Positions 1 through 13,900 are shown, counted from the first letter of the stretch. The stretch: 64,000 nt of DNA from Microplitis mediator (GCF_029852145.1 NC_079979.1:20874803-20938802); one strand, 5' to 3'. The notes: a model not told the origin generated them from the sequence alone. Made by a program: numbers and translations.

Positions 1-3000
1 CTGTCGATTGTTGATTATTATGATTATTATTATTATTATTATTGTTGTTGTTGTTTTTATTATTTAGCTGATAATGAGGTTGTTGAGAAGAATAAGTATG
101 AGATGATGACTGAGATGTTATGACTGATCTGCGTAAATTAGAGTGCATTGTCGTGTCATTTGAACAACTAACTACTCTGGGACAAAGTTCTTGCTGCATA
201 GCTGTTATTCTTTGCAACCAGCCTTGAACGTCAGTTGAACTGGGTACTGAACTCGGAATCGTCGGCGTTGTCAAAGTTGACGTTGTTGGCGTAGTAGGAC
301 TTGATACCATAGATGTGTCCTGTCCGTGTGTTGGTGATGAGTTTAAGGCTTCTTGGGCTAATGCAGCTTCGTAGTGGTCCAAATATTCGGGTGGGAGGGC
401 TTGGTGGTGAAATTTAAGTTTCCAACGTGATTTTCTTCGGCCACGACTGCAAAATAAATTATTTTAATAATAATTTATAATACTTTTTTTTTGTCGTCGG
501 TCTTTTTTTCTTTTATTTGTAGGACCCATTTTACCCAATTAATTTATAAATGGATCAACTCTTAAGAATGGAGAAAATACCAAAATAATATAGAATATAT
601 AAAAGCAGTTTAATATTTTATTTGGCAATATGTGCGATATTATAGATAAGGTAAGGTAAGTAAAAATAAAATAAAAAGGTGGTTTTGTTGTTTTGTTGTT
701 TTGTTGTTTTGTGCATCAGACTCGAAAAAGAACCTGTTTTTATTGGATCTAAAGGTCCATGGTCCAGCACTAAAGCAATTCATTCATACGAATTATTCCG
801 ACAGTGTAGCCAATAAATTTTAAGGATTTCGACATTTTAAGCTCGTCAACTTAAATAAACTGACTTTTTAACAATTTTTTAAAAATCAATTATTATAATT
901 ACCTTGTTCTTGATCTACCTTGATCCTGATTGGTTCGTTCTGAAATACTATAGTCTGTCTGTTTATCCTGCTGATTCTGATTCTGATTCTGATTTTGATT
1001 CTGATGGTGATGTTGTTGTAATTGCGGTGAATGCTGTAAAGTATTATCGTGCGCAGCATGATGGAGATGCGTTACTTCAACAGTTGGAGCTGGTAAGACG
1101 CTCGGATCTTCTTGCAGACTCTTAAGTGCCTCATTAGAACTGGATCTTGACATGCCAAAGACAGTTTCAAAATTGTTATCTTTACTTGTTTTTTTAACCA
1201 CTTTTAATGTGTGAATAAATAAATAAAAGTCTTTTTTTTTTTCATTAAAAACTAAGTCGATAAATATTTACGTCTTTTACGTAAATAAATAATTGATATT
1301 ATTCATTATATAAAGTAAAAACTATGCCAGTGTCGTTGTATAAAAAGTATGTATTTAATTTTTATATTTATTGTATATATAATTTACCTATGAATATTAT
1401 TATTATCACGATGATCGTCGCTGTCTTCTTTAGGCTCTTGTTTAACTGCCATAGGAACTGAAGCTGGCAATGAGGTTTGTAGAAGTGGAGAGATATTAAA
1501 AGAGTGCTGATAAGACGAACTGTCTGTCAACGATCCATCTATTCCAGTAGTCTGTGCACGCGGCACTTCCTCAGTCTGCATAATTCCCCCTATTAATACG
1601 AAAACAAATATTAAAATAAAAATAAAATACCACTAAAAAATTATATTACCTATTTATGTAAATCGTGAAAAATTATAAATTAAACATATATATATATATA
1701 AATATCCAGGGATATTTTTAGTAATTTAAAATCTTGTTTATTGCAACAGAGACATTTTTAATGATAACATCCCCATGCACATCTTGGCAAATGGGATAAC
1801 AACTTATACTAGGAATTTAAACATCTGTGGGAAGTCTAGTAGCATTTATTGTTATTATTATTATTATTGTTGTATATATAAACATCGGTACACTTGATTA
1901 ATTAAAATACTCTCCACCAAACATAAATATTAATCTTAACATATATGATAATCTGCTTATATTAAGAGCCCTTTTTTTTTTTAATAAATATTATAATAGT
2001 AATAAAACTTATCATTTGTGGAAATTAATGGTAATAAAGTAGAAATGAATAAAATAAAATATATATATCGTGACGAAGCAACATCGATGCAGAATTGATG
2101 TACTTCGTAATGATTCGCTTTTTCTTTTATTTCAAAAGTTATCATTTACAAAATTATAAAAATTAAATAAAAAGTTAAAATATTAAATAATATATATAAA
2201 TAATGATTTATTATTGATGATAAGTTTAGAGTTTAATAAAAGAAAAAAGTGGGGAAGAAGAAGGTAAAATAAATATAATATTCTATTAATAGAAGCAAAT
2301 ATTCTGGCATGACGCCATTATTTTGGGTTTGTCTCTCTCAAATTTCTCACACCATATTTGGTATTATGGTGCTACTTGGAATTGTATTCCACTAGTATTG
2401 CGTTTCTTTATAACTTAAATACATGTACTTAGTCTCGAATACTCACTCACTACTCACTCATTCTCTATACACATAAACAAAAGACCACCCCACTTTACAT
2501 ACGTCCCGAATTATCCTCGATTCACGGATCTGCCGATTCTACAAATAGAATTTTAAATCTATTCACTTAGAAATAAAAATTTTACTTTTATTATTATTTA
2601 TTTTTTAATTTTTAATTTTTAATTTTTTCTGAGCATACGTAAATCATTAGCGTGATTTATAATTTATAATCAATCTGATTGTAACCAATTACACAACTGA
2701 ATCAATGTATTATTAAAGCGTGTATGGTTATCGATTTTAAATAAAATCATATAATTAATTTATACTACTTGGGAGTATAAGTTATGTTATGCTAGTATGT
2801 CACAATAACGATCTAGTCAATCGATCATGCGCGACAGATTACCATCAATGATAAACATTTAATATTTATTATAAATTCAAATAAAATATTATTATTATTA
2901 TTCATATATTGACACCTTTTTATTACTCCTACACTCCATTATGTGTATTAATTGTTTGCTTTTATTGATATATATTTGTAAATGATATATCATTTTCTCA

Positions 3001-3119
3001 AAGTCAACTGTCAAAAAAATATTTTTTACCTTAAATTTAATTAAATAATAAAATTTTTTTAATAAAAAATAAACATATTGATTAATACCTGTGACGGGAA
3101 AAGCGTTTTCTGGCAACAT
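1..3119 (-). CDS. unrecognised low-complexity, probably nuclear protein (5' coding exons; runs off the window at base 1)
   Basis: Four exons can be joined in frame on the minus strand: 3119-3089 (ATG, 10 codons plus one base), 1589-1388, 1145-903 and 446-1, the last continuing past the window edge. Donors are gtatta, gtaaat and gtaatt; acceptors end tag, aag and cag. The start reads MLPENAFPVTGG, followed by EEVPRAQTTG. Exon 2 holds VKQEPKED, a psi-K-x-E sumoylation-type motif often seen in transcriptional regulators. Exon 3 is rich in His, Gln and Asn. Exon 4 opens with a basic stretch, RGRRKSRWKLKFHHQ, followed by ALPPEYLDHYEAAL, then Ser/Thr-rich sequence and a poly-Asn run. I do not recognise the family; a transcription factor or cofactor is an inference from composition. 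The exon 3 acceptor was chosen because it keeps phase, and the tiny first exon is the least certain part. Confidence 0.55.
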
Positions 3120-3369
3120 GTACACAACAAATAATTAATAACCTTGTCAATAATTTAAATTATAATATAAATAACACACTATTCACATAATCCTCAGTAT
3201 CAATATCACATAGTTATTGAAAATATATAAATAAATAATGCCCGGTAATATTTATTTAATATTTTTGACAATCAATAAAAGATAACAAATTTCCCGCGTG
3301 TATATTTATATGTGTATATATAAATATATACATTGATATACGTATTTATATAGATATATATGGATGTAT

Positions 3370-3640
3370 GTATAAAAGTACAGATACGGGATGAGCAACC
3401 CCGGCTAGGCCGAGAGTCACGAGAGTACTCTCTTAGAGGTTGAGCAGCTACGGGAACAGAATAGCGCGGGGGCGCGGACGTATATTCTTGATTTGGGCGG
3501 ATGGAAATCTGAGATTGCTCCATATCGGGCGGTGTGCCCGTGGCAACTGTAAAATAGCGTACAACACTCTTGTTTCTTCTCTTCTCTTCTCTTCTCTTTT
3601 CTTCTCTTCTCTTCTCTTCTCTTCAGCCATCAGCCTTCAC
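3370..3640. promoter_or_regulatory. GC-richer patch and polypurine/polypyrimidine tract, possible promoter area
   Basis: About 170 bases at 3380-3550 are markedly richer in G+C than the surroundings. They are followed by an almost pure CTTCT repeat tract at about 3574-3624. The patch lies just upstream, in minus-strand terms, of the predicted first coding exon at 3119-3089, so it could be that gene's promoter or 5' untranslated exon. This is inference from position and composition only. The open frames on both strands here resemble no known protein. Confidence 0.3.
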
Positions 3641-4526
3641 CATCAGAGTAGCTACTATAGTTAGTAATGTGCAATATTCATTTTTATTTGCTTTACTGTA
3701 TCTGATATCCTCCCATTTCTTAACTTGTCGTCTATCATCATAATCTCTATTTCAATCGTCTCTCTATATCTACAATCTAAAGTATATTTTAACACTTGTG
3801 ACAATCATTTTTTTTTTTTAATTTGATTCCACAAAGTTTTATTTGGTGATTATCAAAATTCAATAAGTTATTTATTTTACTGTCCATATAACCAGACAGT
3901 ATAATTATTTTAAAAAGTAAATAAAATATATTTATTATTGAAAGTGGAAAGTTTAGTTGCTGTTGACATATTGTTGGGACGCAGGTATTGGGACACTATA
4001 TATTGTAAGTGTGGGCGACGAGTTACTTGAGCCTATAAGGAATATAATAATATAATGTATGTGAACGCCTCCGCGAATAACTGACATAGAGAGCATATAT
4101 ATATCTATATATATTAAACTCTGACATTACTTAAAAAAACTTTAGCCGCGGGAGACATCTCGACTACGTTACTCTTATTGGTGGTAACTCCCAACCCAAG
4201 TCTTTTAGTATCCGGGTATTTCAAATTCTCAATCCACGAGTTTAAAAAAAATATCAAACATTCATTCTCTATTTGGGAATTTCGATTATTTAAATTATCA
4301 AGCATAACCAATGTAAAACAAAAATAATTTATAATAATAATAATTTACGAGTAGTATTAAAATTTAATAGCGTAGGTGCAGTGAGCAGTACATGACCCGG
4401 AATTTAGTCGTCATGGTCGAGAAGAAGCGACACGTTTTAGTATAAAATACTACCAAATGACAACCATCAGCTGAATAATCCACTTGAGGCATTTCTTGAT
4501 ACTTTTTTTATTTATTTTATTTTGTT

Positions 4527-4568
<42 letters not shown>

Positions 4569-5500
4569 AAACTTGTTCAGCTTTGTATTTTTTTTTTTTT
4601 CGACTCCTGAATACCTGGGATTCTATTATTCCGTTTCCTTATGCGGAGTTTGTGAGAAAGAGATAATAAATAAATATAAAGGTAGAAAGAAAACGAGTAT
4701 ACACACAGATTACCACAACTAGTGGCAGTTAGTTGTTGCTGTTGCTGCTGCTGATGATGATGATGATGATGATGAATATGGTGGTGGCAATGTGTGGGCG
4801 ATGTTTTTAACGTGAAATTGGTTTGCTATACGCTTTGATCATCATATTCCATTATATCCATAAATAAATTATTTAGTTAACTATATTTTTTATTGTATAG
4901 AAAATAACAAAGCCTTACAGTATATTATTCTATCGCGTTATCCCTGTATTTTGTTCTATATATCCTGCTGGAAACATATAGATATCATACATCATATTGT
5001 TGAGTATTTATTTATAAATATCTGAGTGACAAGATTTGCTCGATCAATAATATAAAAATAAAATGAATAAATGATACATGTATTTAACCGTAACTATAAT
5101 CTGTTAGTTAATACAAGTTAAAGCATCATGGCAAATACTCAATAATAGTTGTGACTTTAATTGTAATCATCCAGTTTGATTTAAAATAAAATTAATTTTT
5201 TTAATTGTATAATTTTTATAAGTTGGGTGTTTATGTAATTAGGTAACATGTACTTAAGCATGTTTAATTAATTAAGAAAAGTTATCGAGTTGTATACAAC
5301 GTTCCCATAAAACGAACAACCAGTGACAAGCGCCGTGCAATTAGATTAATTCGTATAGATAACGATTGTTGATTTATTACATTTAAAATTCACCCCCATT
5401 TTTTGTAAATATTAGTAAATATATATCTTATCATAAATATGTACATTTTTTTTTTTTCCTCAGTTTTGAAGTTTCAGTTGTACCGTAAGCTTGCTGCTAT
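3640..5500. other. non-coding AT-rich spacer with simple repeats
   Basis: I see no gene. The stretch holds a poly-T run of about 36 bases at 4528-4563 and a short TGC/TGA repeat at about 4740-4775. The open frames are homopolymer artefacts. Confidence 0.6.
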
Positions 5501-5506
5501 TGACAA

Positions 5507-7072
5507 ATGATGAGTTTTAATATATATTTAAAATCTAATAACATATTATTTTATTTAATAATAATATTTTTTAAAATACTTGGTTTAATGCCTTTTGGGA
5601 TAATTGTAAAAACAATAGAGTCTAATGATAAACCAATTCGATCATCAGAACAAGTGATGATTAATATCAATTACACAGTTAAAGGATCAATTTATAATTT
5701 AATATTGTTAGTGTGTTTAATGTCCGTATTAATATGGCATTATCCGTGGAATGAGTATAAAAAAAATTCAATAAACGATATTGCTAAAATTGTTTGCACA
5801 ATAATGGAAAATATTACAACGACAACTATCATGTTAATTTACGGTTTAAATCAACGTACTGCAATTAATATTTTTAAACATTTAATTGAATTAAATCATA
5901 AATTAATTATTAATAGTACATGTATTAATAATAATAATAAAATTAAAAAAATAATTAAAAAAAATAATAATAAAATTTTGATAGTGATAATTATTAATAT
6001 ATTATTTTCAGTTTTATTATTTATACTTGAATCTATTTATAATAAACATAGTCCATTATTTAATATTGTACGTGCAATTCCAATATTTATTATCGGATCT
6101 TTTATAATACAATATGGACTAATAGTTACAAATATAAAAAATCAATTTTTTATTATCAATGAATCACTTTTATTAAACAAAAATATTTATTATTTTCTCA
6201 TTAACGAAAAATTTTCTGATGAATCAGTAAAATTCAAAATATATGATATTTTAAATAATTTAAAACTATTACGTAAAATTCATCGTAAATTACGTGATAC
6301 ATTACATGACATTTCAAAATTTTATTCATGGCCAATCTTATTTGTTTTTATTCACTTTTGTCCTTCATTGACATATAGTTTTTATGCATTATATACTAAT
6401 ATTAATAATAAAAAGTTATATAACAACTTGAAAATTAATTTAATTAAATGTTTTATGACTTTAATGTGGATTATTAAAAATATATTTCCTACTTCATACT
6501 TGACAATATCGATAACTAAATTATTTAATGAGGTATGTAATATATAGATATATATATACTCGAAATAAATATCAACACACAAGCATCATGATCATGAATG
6601 AGATACTTATTAAAAATTATTTTCTCAAGTTACAGTGTGTATTTTATAATTATATTCATATAAATTCATTTATTTCGTATTTTTCAGGTTGAAAGAACAG
6701 ATAAAATTGTTTCTGAAATTATTCGCGTTTATCCAAATAACATGAGAATCAGATATCAAGTAATATATACTCATAAATTTAAATAATATAAATAAACAAG
6801 AAATTAATATTTTAATCAATTTTTTTTTTTTTTTTTTATATAGATGGAACAATTTTCAATGGAATTATTACATAAAAATATAAATTTTAATGCCTTTGGA
6901 TTATTTTCATTTGACGGATCTCTTTTGATATCGGTATAATAAAAACATTTATGTTTATTATATATTTTATTTTTAATAGCAATTGAAAAGTTTTTTTGTT
7001 TTTGTTTTTTAGTTACTACACACAGCGATAATTAATACATTTATAATTATTAATTTCAAGACTGGCAATTAA
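5507..7072 (+). CDS. gustatory receptor (insect Gr family), four exons, 415 aa
   Basis: Exons are 5507-6532, 6688-6759, 6844-6933 and 7013-7072, all joined in phase 0 with borders gtatgt..cag, gtaata..tag and gtataa..tag. The sum is 415 residues, usual for an insect chemoreceptor. One large N-terminal exon followed by three short 3' exons is the typical Gr gene plan. The protein is mostly hydrophobic with roughly seven membrane segments. The last two exons read MEQFSMELLHKNINFNAFG then LLHTAIINTFIIINF, matching the Gr C-terminal signature (TYhhhhhQF type, h = hydrophobic) in the last helix, here with F for Y and N for Q. Grs are ligand-gated cation channels in the membrane of taste and some internal sensory neurons; no ligand can be inferred. 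The frame is intact throughout. Coding DNA is very AT-rich with many Ile, Asn and Lys codons, like the rest of the window. The second ATG of the MM start is equally possible. Confidence 0.9.
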
Positions 7073-7079
7073 TTACAAT

Positions 7080-7703
7080 ATAATGTATCCAAGGAAAGAA
7101 GATGAAAAATTATCAAAGTACACAAGGAAGACGTTAATCTTAATAATATATATATATATATATATGAAATATGACAAGTTGATAATATACATATCATCCA
7201 AGATACCGTCAATAATTTAATCTTATTATTCAATCAAAAATAATAAAAAAAAAACACATGTACAATACACTCAACTGCTGTATAAGCCCTTTTTCATTTA
7301 TTCCTGATTATCTTTTTACGTATATAAATATATAATAATAAAAAGAGGCGTTTCTTTTAAATTGTATAGCGACATTATTATTCGTTCAGTGCAATCTGTC
7401 TTTCAGTCTATACATATATATTATATATATATATGAATGACCGCGTACAGTCTGATCGAGTTGCGATTGGCAGATTCGAATGATGTGGAAATCCGTAGTC
7501 TCCTTCTTCACTCTCTATCACAAGTGTATTTTCTCCTTCCATTATTTATTAAGTGTAATGTAACCGTCTGTTAAAGCCCATTCTCTCTACTCTTCTCTCA
7601 GCAATTCAACATCTCTCACCACCTGCCATTCAACTACCACTCAGTTACCTGCTCCAATCGGAATAATCCGCAAATCAGATAATAAAGTATGGCCGCCTCT
7701 CTT

Positions 7704-7737
<34 letters not shown>

Positions 7738-10380
7738 CCAATCACCATTCTTATTTTTTCATTTGGTTAAATATATAACTATAACATGTTTATTTGTTTA
7801 TACGAATTTTATTATTTCTTAATCTACAGATTGGATTTACTAATAAGTTATTTATTATAAAAACTGTGATTCGATCAAATGATTTATTATTCACTGTCAA
7901 GTTATTATTTAAAAATAAAAATTTATATTGAAGATTTAAATATATTTAACGTTAAATATATCGATATTACCTAAAATGTGCGTGCTAGATTTTATATTTA
8001 GTCTAATAAAGCATCGTGTTACTTGGTACAACTACTGAATTAGGTTACAACTAAAATAACATTAACAACACCCACGTAGTAATCTCTTCTTCTCTCAGTA
8101 TTTTCTCAGTCTAACCAATTTCTACACGTTTATTAACAATTTATTCTTGCTAGCATAACATAAACTTTTATCATTTTTATTATATCCGTATTAATAATAT
8201 ATGTTTTTCATCTATATTGTAAGATTAATTATCGATAAATAAATAGAATAAGTTAACTTATTGAATTGAAAGTATAAGTGCATATAAAACGTTAAGGTGT
8301 TAACAGAAAAATAAAAATATTTTAATTTATTATATTTATAAGGAATTGTATTACACAATTAAAACATCCCGAGATCGTGAAAATTAATTAAAATATATAT
8401 ACGATGACTATAATGTTAAAAATTTTTTTTTGATAGTCCTAATTTATTTATATAAATAATAAAATAATACAACATTTTTGCATGAATCGTGTTTTCTATA
8501 CTCGTAAATTTATTATTTATTTATCTATTCGTGTATGTATGTAATATAATTTAACGAGCTTTGACGTTGAGTATTTAATGAATAAATTCATCTAAATGAA
8601 TTAAAATTTAAAAAATATAAAAAAAACAAGAATTTGTGTTTGCTCTCGGCATTCCGCAAAGATACAGGTGTGGTGTATGTATAAGGTTGATTCTCGGGAT
8701 TCCTTCTAAGAATTCTCACGAAGCTGTGTATGATTATTAGAGTAGTGTATAGTATTATTATCGTGGTGTTGTCGTGGTCTCTCATCGCAACGCGGAATGG
8801 ACTCACGAAGGTTACTAAGACAGAATATGTGTGGGCGAAGATGTTTAAATGCATCATTTTAACAGACCTTTTATCAAGATTTATACTTAAATACTATATA
8901 TACTACATATATATTTTATTATTTTTATTATTCAATTATATTTAGATAACTAATAAACAACAAAATAATAATAATTATTATTTTATTAATATAAGCTTAT
9001 AAATAAACTAAATACATATTAAATACACTTTATTGTTATTTAATCGTTTTGAGCAATGTAGCAATGTAACAATAATAAAATTGCTTGTTATAGGTGAATA
9101 AAGTATAGTAAACATGAGATTGTGCTTGCAAATCGTCCATATATTTGGGCTCCCATTTATTCGTTAGAGAGTAGAGATATATCAGTAAGGCATTTATTAA
9201 ACTTGTATTAAAAGTATCTCTGCCAGAGTTACACAGTAAGTACAGACGGGAAACTCGTTTAGTTCCATTGAGCAGACGATCGGAAGCAAAAAAAAAAAAA
9301 AAATTTAAAGAAGAATTACAAGACCAAGACCAAGACGAAGCAGAAGAAGAAGAAGAAAAAGAACAAGTTAAGAAGCGGATGGCGTCCCTTGGTTCTTTTC
9401 ATTCATCAAACACCACATTCCCCAGCGAAATGTCTCTTTGTATGTTTGTGTGCATGTAATATAATTGCTGATGCACGGATATATAATACAAATACAAATA
9501 TAATATAAGGATGTATAATAGTTGGGGGAATTTATCAAACTGGACATCAAGTACTCAACGTTAAAATACAACCCAGTTTACATTCCTCTATCCTTTTCTT
9601 GCAAACTTAAATACTATATTTTTTTCACTAATTTATTTCAGTAATGTTCAATGGATGTACTAAAGAACCAAAGAATTAGATTGATTGAAAATTATTTTTA
9701 TTACTCCAGAACAGATTAAGTTATTCAACTTGAGAATTTAATAAATACATTAAAGTCTTTTGACAGTTATATATTATAATATATATATATATAACTATTT
9801 TTAAATTTACATTAATATTTCTAAAAAATTGAGTTGAATTAAATTTAATAACTAAAAATAATATATAAATAAATATCCATCTGTAAGATGCCTAATGTCA
9901 ATTAAATTTTCGCGAGCTCAAATGATTTTGTCTGGCTGATGTTCATTCATCAATTGACAAAAACCCCCCAAAGGTTTTAAAAAGTATTGTTAACTCAACA
10001 TGCGGAGGGTTACTAAATGACACACATGCATCTGAATTTAACCAACCCACAAATGTGTCTCTCTTTAATATATATGTATATATATATAGGTTTATACTTG
10101 TCGTGTTCATACTGGCCCTTATTCCATATAAGTCCTCGAACAGCTTTACAAACAAGGAAACAGAGTATCGTTCTTTTTTAAGATAAAACAACCCAAGCGC
10201 CACACCATGCATCCAGTATTATATATATCTATATATATACATAGTCTATCTTTCTCTCTTGGTAGAATATAACTAATAAGTATAAAAGCTATCTTTATCA
10301 AGCCAAGTACTACTCGAATACAAAACAACGTACTGTTGTAACCTGCGAGTAGTTTCATTCTGTTTAGTTGATTTTTAATT
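7080..10380. other. gene-free AT-rich region with microsatellites
   Basis: No coding region is supported. Short open frames here, including a Lys/Glu-rich one at 9268-9459 that begins with TTG inside a poly-A tract, show no recognisable domain and no convincing splice context. AT dinucleotide runs occur near 7145, 7420, 9780 and 10075. Confidence 0.55.
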
Positions 10381-10400
10381 TATCATTGTTATCATTATTT

Positions 10401-10580
10401 TGTCATACTAACGATGAGTACAAAGCGCGACGCCTGCTGCAAGTGCTGCAGCGCCACTAAAGACGAGACTTGATCTACAAGATCGTCAGTACGGCGCCAA
10501 AGGCTGTAACGATCAGCTTCTTGTCGATTACATTGAGACGCTAGACATAGCTAGACATAATAGCTAGACATAGCTAGACT
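10401..10580. other. small GC-rich island with a 19-codon Cys-rich ORF and tandem repeats
   Basis: About 150 bases are much richer in G+C than everything around them. On the plus strand an ATG at 10413 opens MSTKRDACCKCCSATKDET and stops after 19 codons; four of the 19 residues are Cys. The next frame is open for about 50 codons without an ATG. The island ends in four near-perfect copies of agctagacat (10540-10579). I do not recognise a protein. It could be a micropeptide gene, a lone exon, or a fragment of older or foreign coding sequence. Confidence 0.3.
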
Positions 10581-10979
10581 TGGTTAAACATTAGAGTTAG
10601 ACAACCCAACAGCGACAATTATTTTACTCAATGACCATTTATTTTTTAATTTCCACGGAACATGTTACCCTTTTTTTCTTCATTCATTAATCCCTGACGT
10701 ATTTGTAAAAAGATATATATATATATACATTCTTTAATGTGTGTATAAATGTGAATGAAAAGTTCCATTCATGCGTTCATTCTCCATTACCTCTTTCTTT
10801 TTCTTACTCAACAGAGAGAAAAAGAGAATCAACACAAGTGTATATAAACTGTTTGTTGCACTGTGGTGTACAGGTACTATACACGCCTCTACAAAGATTC
10901 TGCGCTTGCGAATCACGACTGCACACGCACACATACACACACGCACACTTGTGATCACCATTGATGATTACGCACAGTA

Positions 10980-13900
10980 AGTTTCAATTTTTTGTTATCA
11001 AGCAGCAGCAGTAGCAGCAGCAGCAAAAACATTGTCATCAGTTAGTTTATTTCGTGAGCCACTCACGTTACTTAACATCATCCAACATTTATTATATAGA
11101 TATTTTAAAATATATATCAATATAAGTAATGAATAAAATGAAAAATGGTGTAAAGCATTATGTGACAAATAAAATCTGGATAAAAGATCGAAAATCGATG
11201 AGTACTAATACATATAAACACAGGCACCAGCTATAATCGGCATCACTTTGATCAACGAGCACACGTTGATCATCGGTTCATGATACCGTCGCTCTTCTCC
11301 GGGTCTCTTTTCAATGCGATGAGATATTGAATTCCTTATTCGGTTGATTCGTTTTATACTGATTATCCGGGAACAGATTCATATGCTCATATATATATAA
11401 AATTTATAGTATATATTGTACGTATGTTCATGAGCTTTTATAACGGCCATTAATTTAATACAAACAAAATTGTCGTAAGTCGTATAGATCAATAGATATA
11501 ACATATATTTATGTATTTATGTAAACATATTAACAAGACAAATGCCGGATATTTTATTTTATCAAAGAATACATATAAATATATTTCTTTCTTTTTTAAC
11601 TTAAAACGTAACATAAGTTTTTTTCCTCTTTTTTTATTGAAAAATTGATTTATGTGAGAATGAAATATAGTTAATTAATTTTCTCTCATAAATGTGGATT
11701 ATGAAATATAATAGACGATGAATCTTAAATGTATATATATATATATACGGTACGGTAAGTAACGGATTAAAATGAGCGATTGCTAGTAAGAAAATAATAA
11801 AAAAAGTAAATATGTTTGTGTTATATGTATACATACTTAATAATTTATTCCCATTGGTAAGTACGACTACATCAAGTTAAAAGGTATTGCAATAGACCGA
11901 TAGGTGTACCGAGATTCCAAGTGCATGGATGATTATTGTTATTATTATTTTATGTGTTATATGTTATATATATATTATTGTTGTTCATTTATTCGTTTAT
12001 TCGTTTATTCGTTTATTCGTTTACTCGTTTATACTCGTTTACCAGCATGTAGCAGTTGCAATAATAATAAAGCTTATTCGTGTACCCACGCAAAATGAAT
12101 TAGAATATGGTCACGTAATAATTTATGCACGATTTATGCAGGATCATTTATTTATATGTGTCAAGAGGACAAGAACAAGCTACAAGTATTAATGTATATT
12201 ACTTTTAAGACTGCTTATTTTTTCATAAATAGTAATAATAACTTTTTTTTTTTATTTATTCATTTATTTACGATGCAAGATTATTATTAATTGTCTATAC
12301 TTTTGTATAATTTTTTTAAAATCAATTTTTTATGTTTTCTTCATTATAAAATATTTAATAGTAATAAAAGTCTTTTGTAGTAAACGAAAAAACATACAAC
12401 GATAATGTGTGTGTTTATGGTGTTGTCTATTAGAGTCTAAATAATAATATGAATAAATAAAAATTCCTATTATCATTTTTAATAATATTTTAAATTATTA
12501 AATTTTGATCGATTTTGAGTTATTTTAAACCTGGATTTAATTTTAAGATCGCAATAACGGTTATTGAATATTTATATTTATTATCTTTTATCTAAATATA
12601 TTAAGTTATATAGCTCAAGTATGTGAAAAATATAAACATTTAACTAAACAGAGTTATCGTAGATCGATAATATGAACAAGCGCGATACTGGGGCATTATT
12701 TAAGTTTATAAGTGAAATTTAAAAAATCAAACATTTATAAAGCTATTAATGATCTAAACTACTTTTGGTAGAGCTATAAAGATTGATTCTCTTTCTTATT
12801 TACTTTTTTTTTTTTTTTCATTATTGCCAACTTTATTCTCATTCAATATATATATAATGAATTTAAAAATTAAAAAACTTGAAAGCCTCTTCACGTTTTC
12901 ATAAATCGGAGCATTTGTGGCACATTCTTGGTACCGTTAGATTTATTTTTAATGTATATCATTAAAACCTAATAATAATAATAGAAGATAGTATTTTTAC
13001 ATAGATAATAAATAAAAGCTTACCATTTGTAATTCCATAACGTTTTATTATATTTTTATCTTTATGATAAATATTTTTGTAATTTTCATTTGTCCATGCA
13101 ACCATTAAAAATAAATCACCTTATCACTTTTTCATTTAAATAACACGAGTTAATATTATTAATATAATAGTTAATTAAATATTTATGCACTATTTACATT
13201 ACTTGTAAAAATAATAAACACGTGTTTATTACTGAAATATAAATAAATCAAATCATCGTAACGATTGCAATTGTCTGGTGTGAGATCAGCGGCAACACGA
13301 GATATATCAGATATACTTATATAAAACTTATCAGTTTAAGGTTTGAGCAACTAACCGATTTAATCTTGAATCGATTCAATTCGATTATTTGATAGGACAC
13401 GACGTTTCAGGTATATAGTGATACGGTGATACGCCGATGTGAAATGAGCTTGGAGCTTAGTAGTATTTACTTAGAGTTTAGAGGGTTTTGAGTAGAGTGT
13501 TACTTATGTTATGTGTACAAGTTTAAAAGATGAGAAAGTATAGAATAGGATAGGAGTAGTCGGAGTAGTCGGAGTAGCCGGAGTAGTAACGTGCAGAACG
13601 TGCACAGCCCACGAATGTTATTCGATATCTGAGTCTCTGATGGCATAGCCGTTCGGAAGACCTCGGTCACTCTCGGATTTTATCGGTCGATCGACGATCG
13701 GCGCTTACGGCGCTTACCGCGTTTACCAATCACCATTTCTCGTATTCGTATTCTCTTTTGTTTTACCGGTTAAATCACTAAATTTACTCCCTCTGTCATT
13801 ACTACTCATTACTTGGAAAATTTTCATTTTCTAATATAACAGTAACTCTAATAATAAATTATATATATTTAATAAGAATGCGGAGACATCTTTGGCCTCG

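Noticed and set aside
3272..3523. Minus-strand open frame of 83 codons starting MEQSQISIRPNQ
   Set aside because: The second half is a translated (TATA)n microsatellite; no known domain. The GC-rich start is better explained as promoter or leader sequence.
8588..8945. Two overlapping frames of 71 and 89 codons on opposite strands
   Set aside because: No similarity to known proteins, no splice context; likely chance frames.
9268..9459. Lys/Glu-rich open frame of 63 codons on the plus strand
   Set aside because: It starts with TTG inside sequence leading to a poly-A run, is made of simple AAG/GAA repeats and has no domain or splice context.
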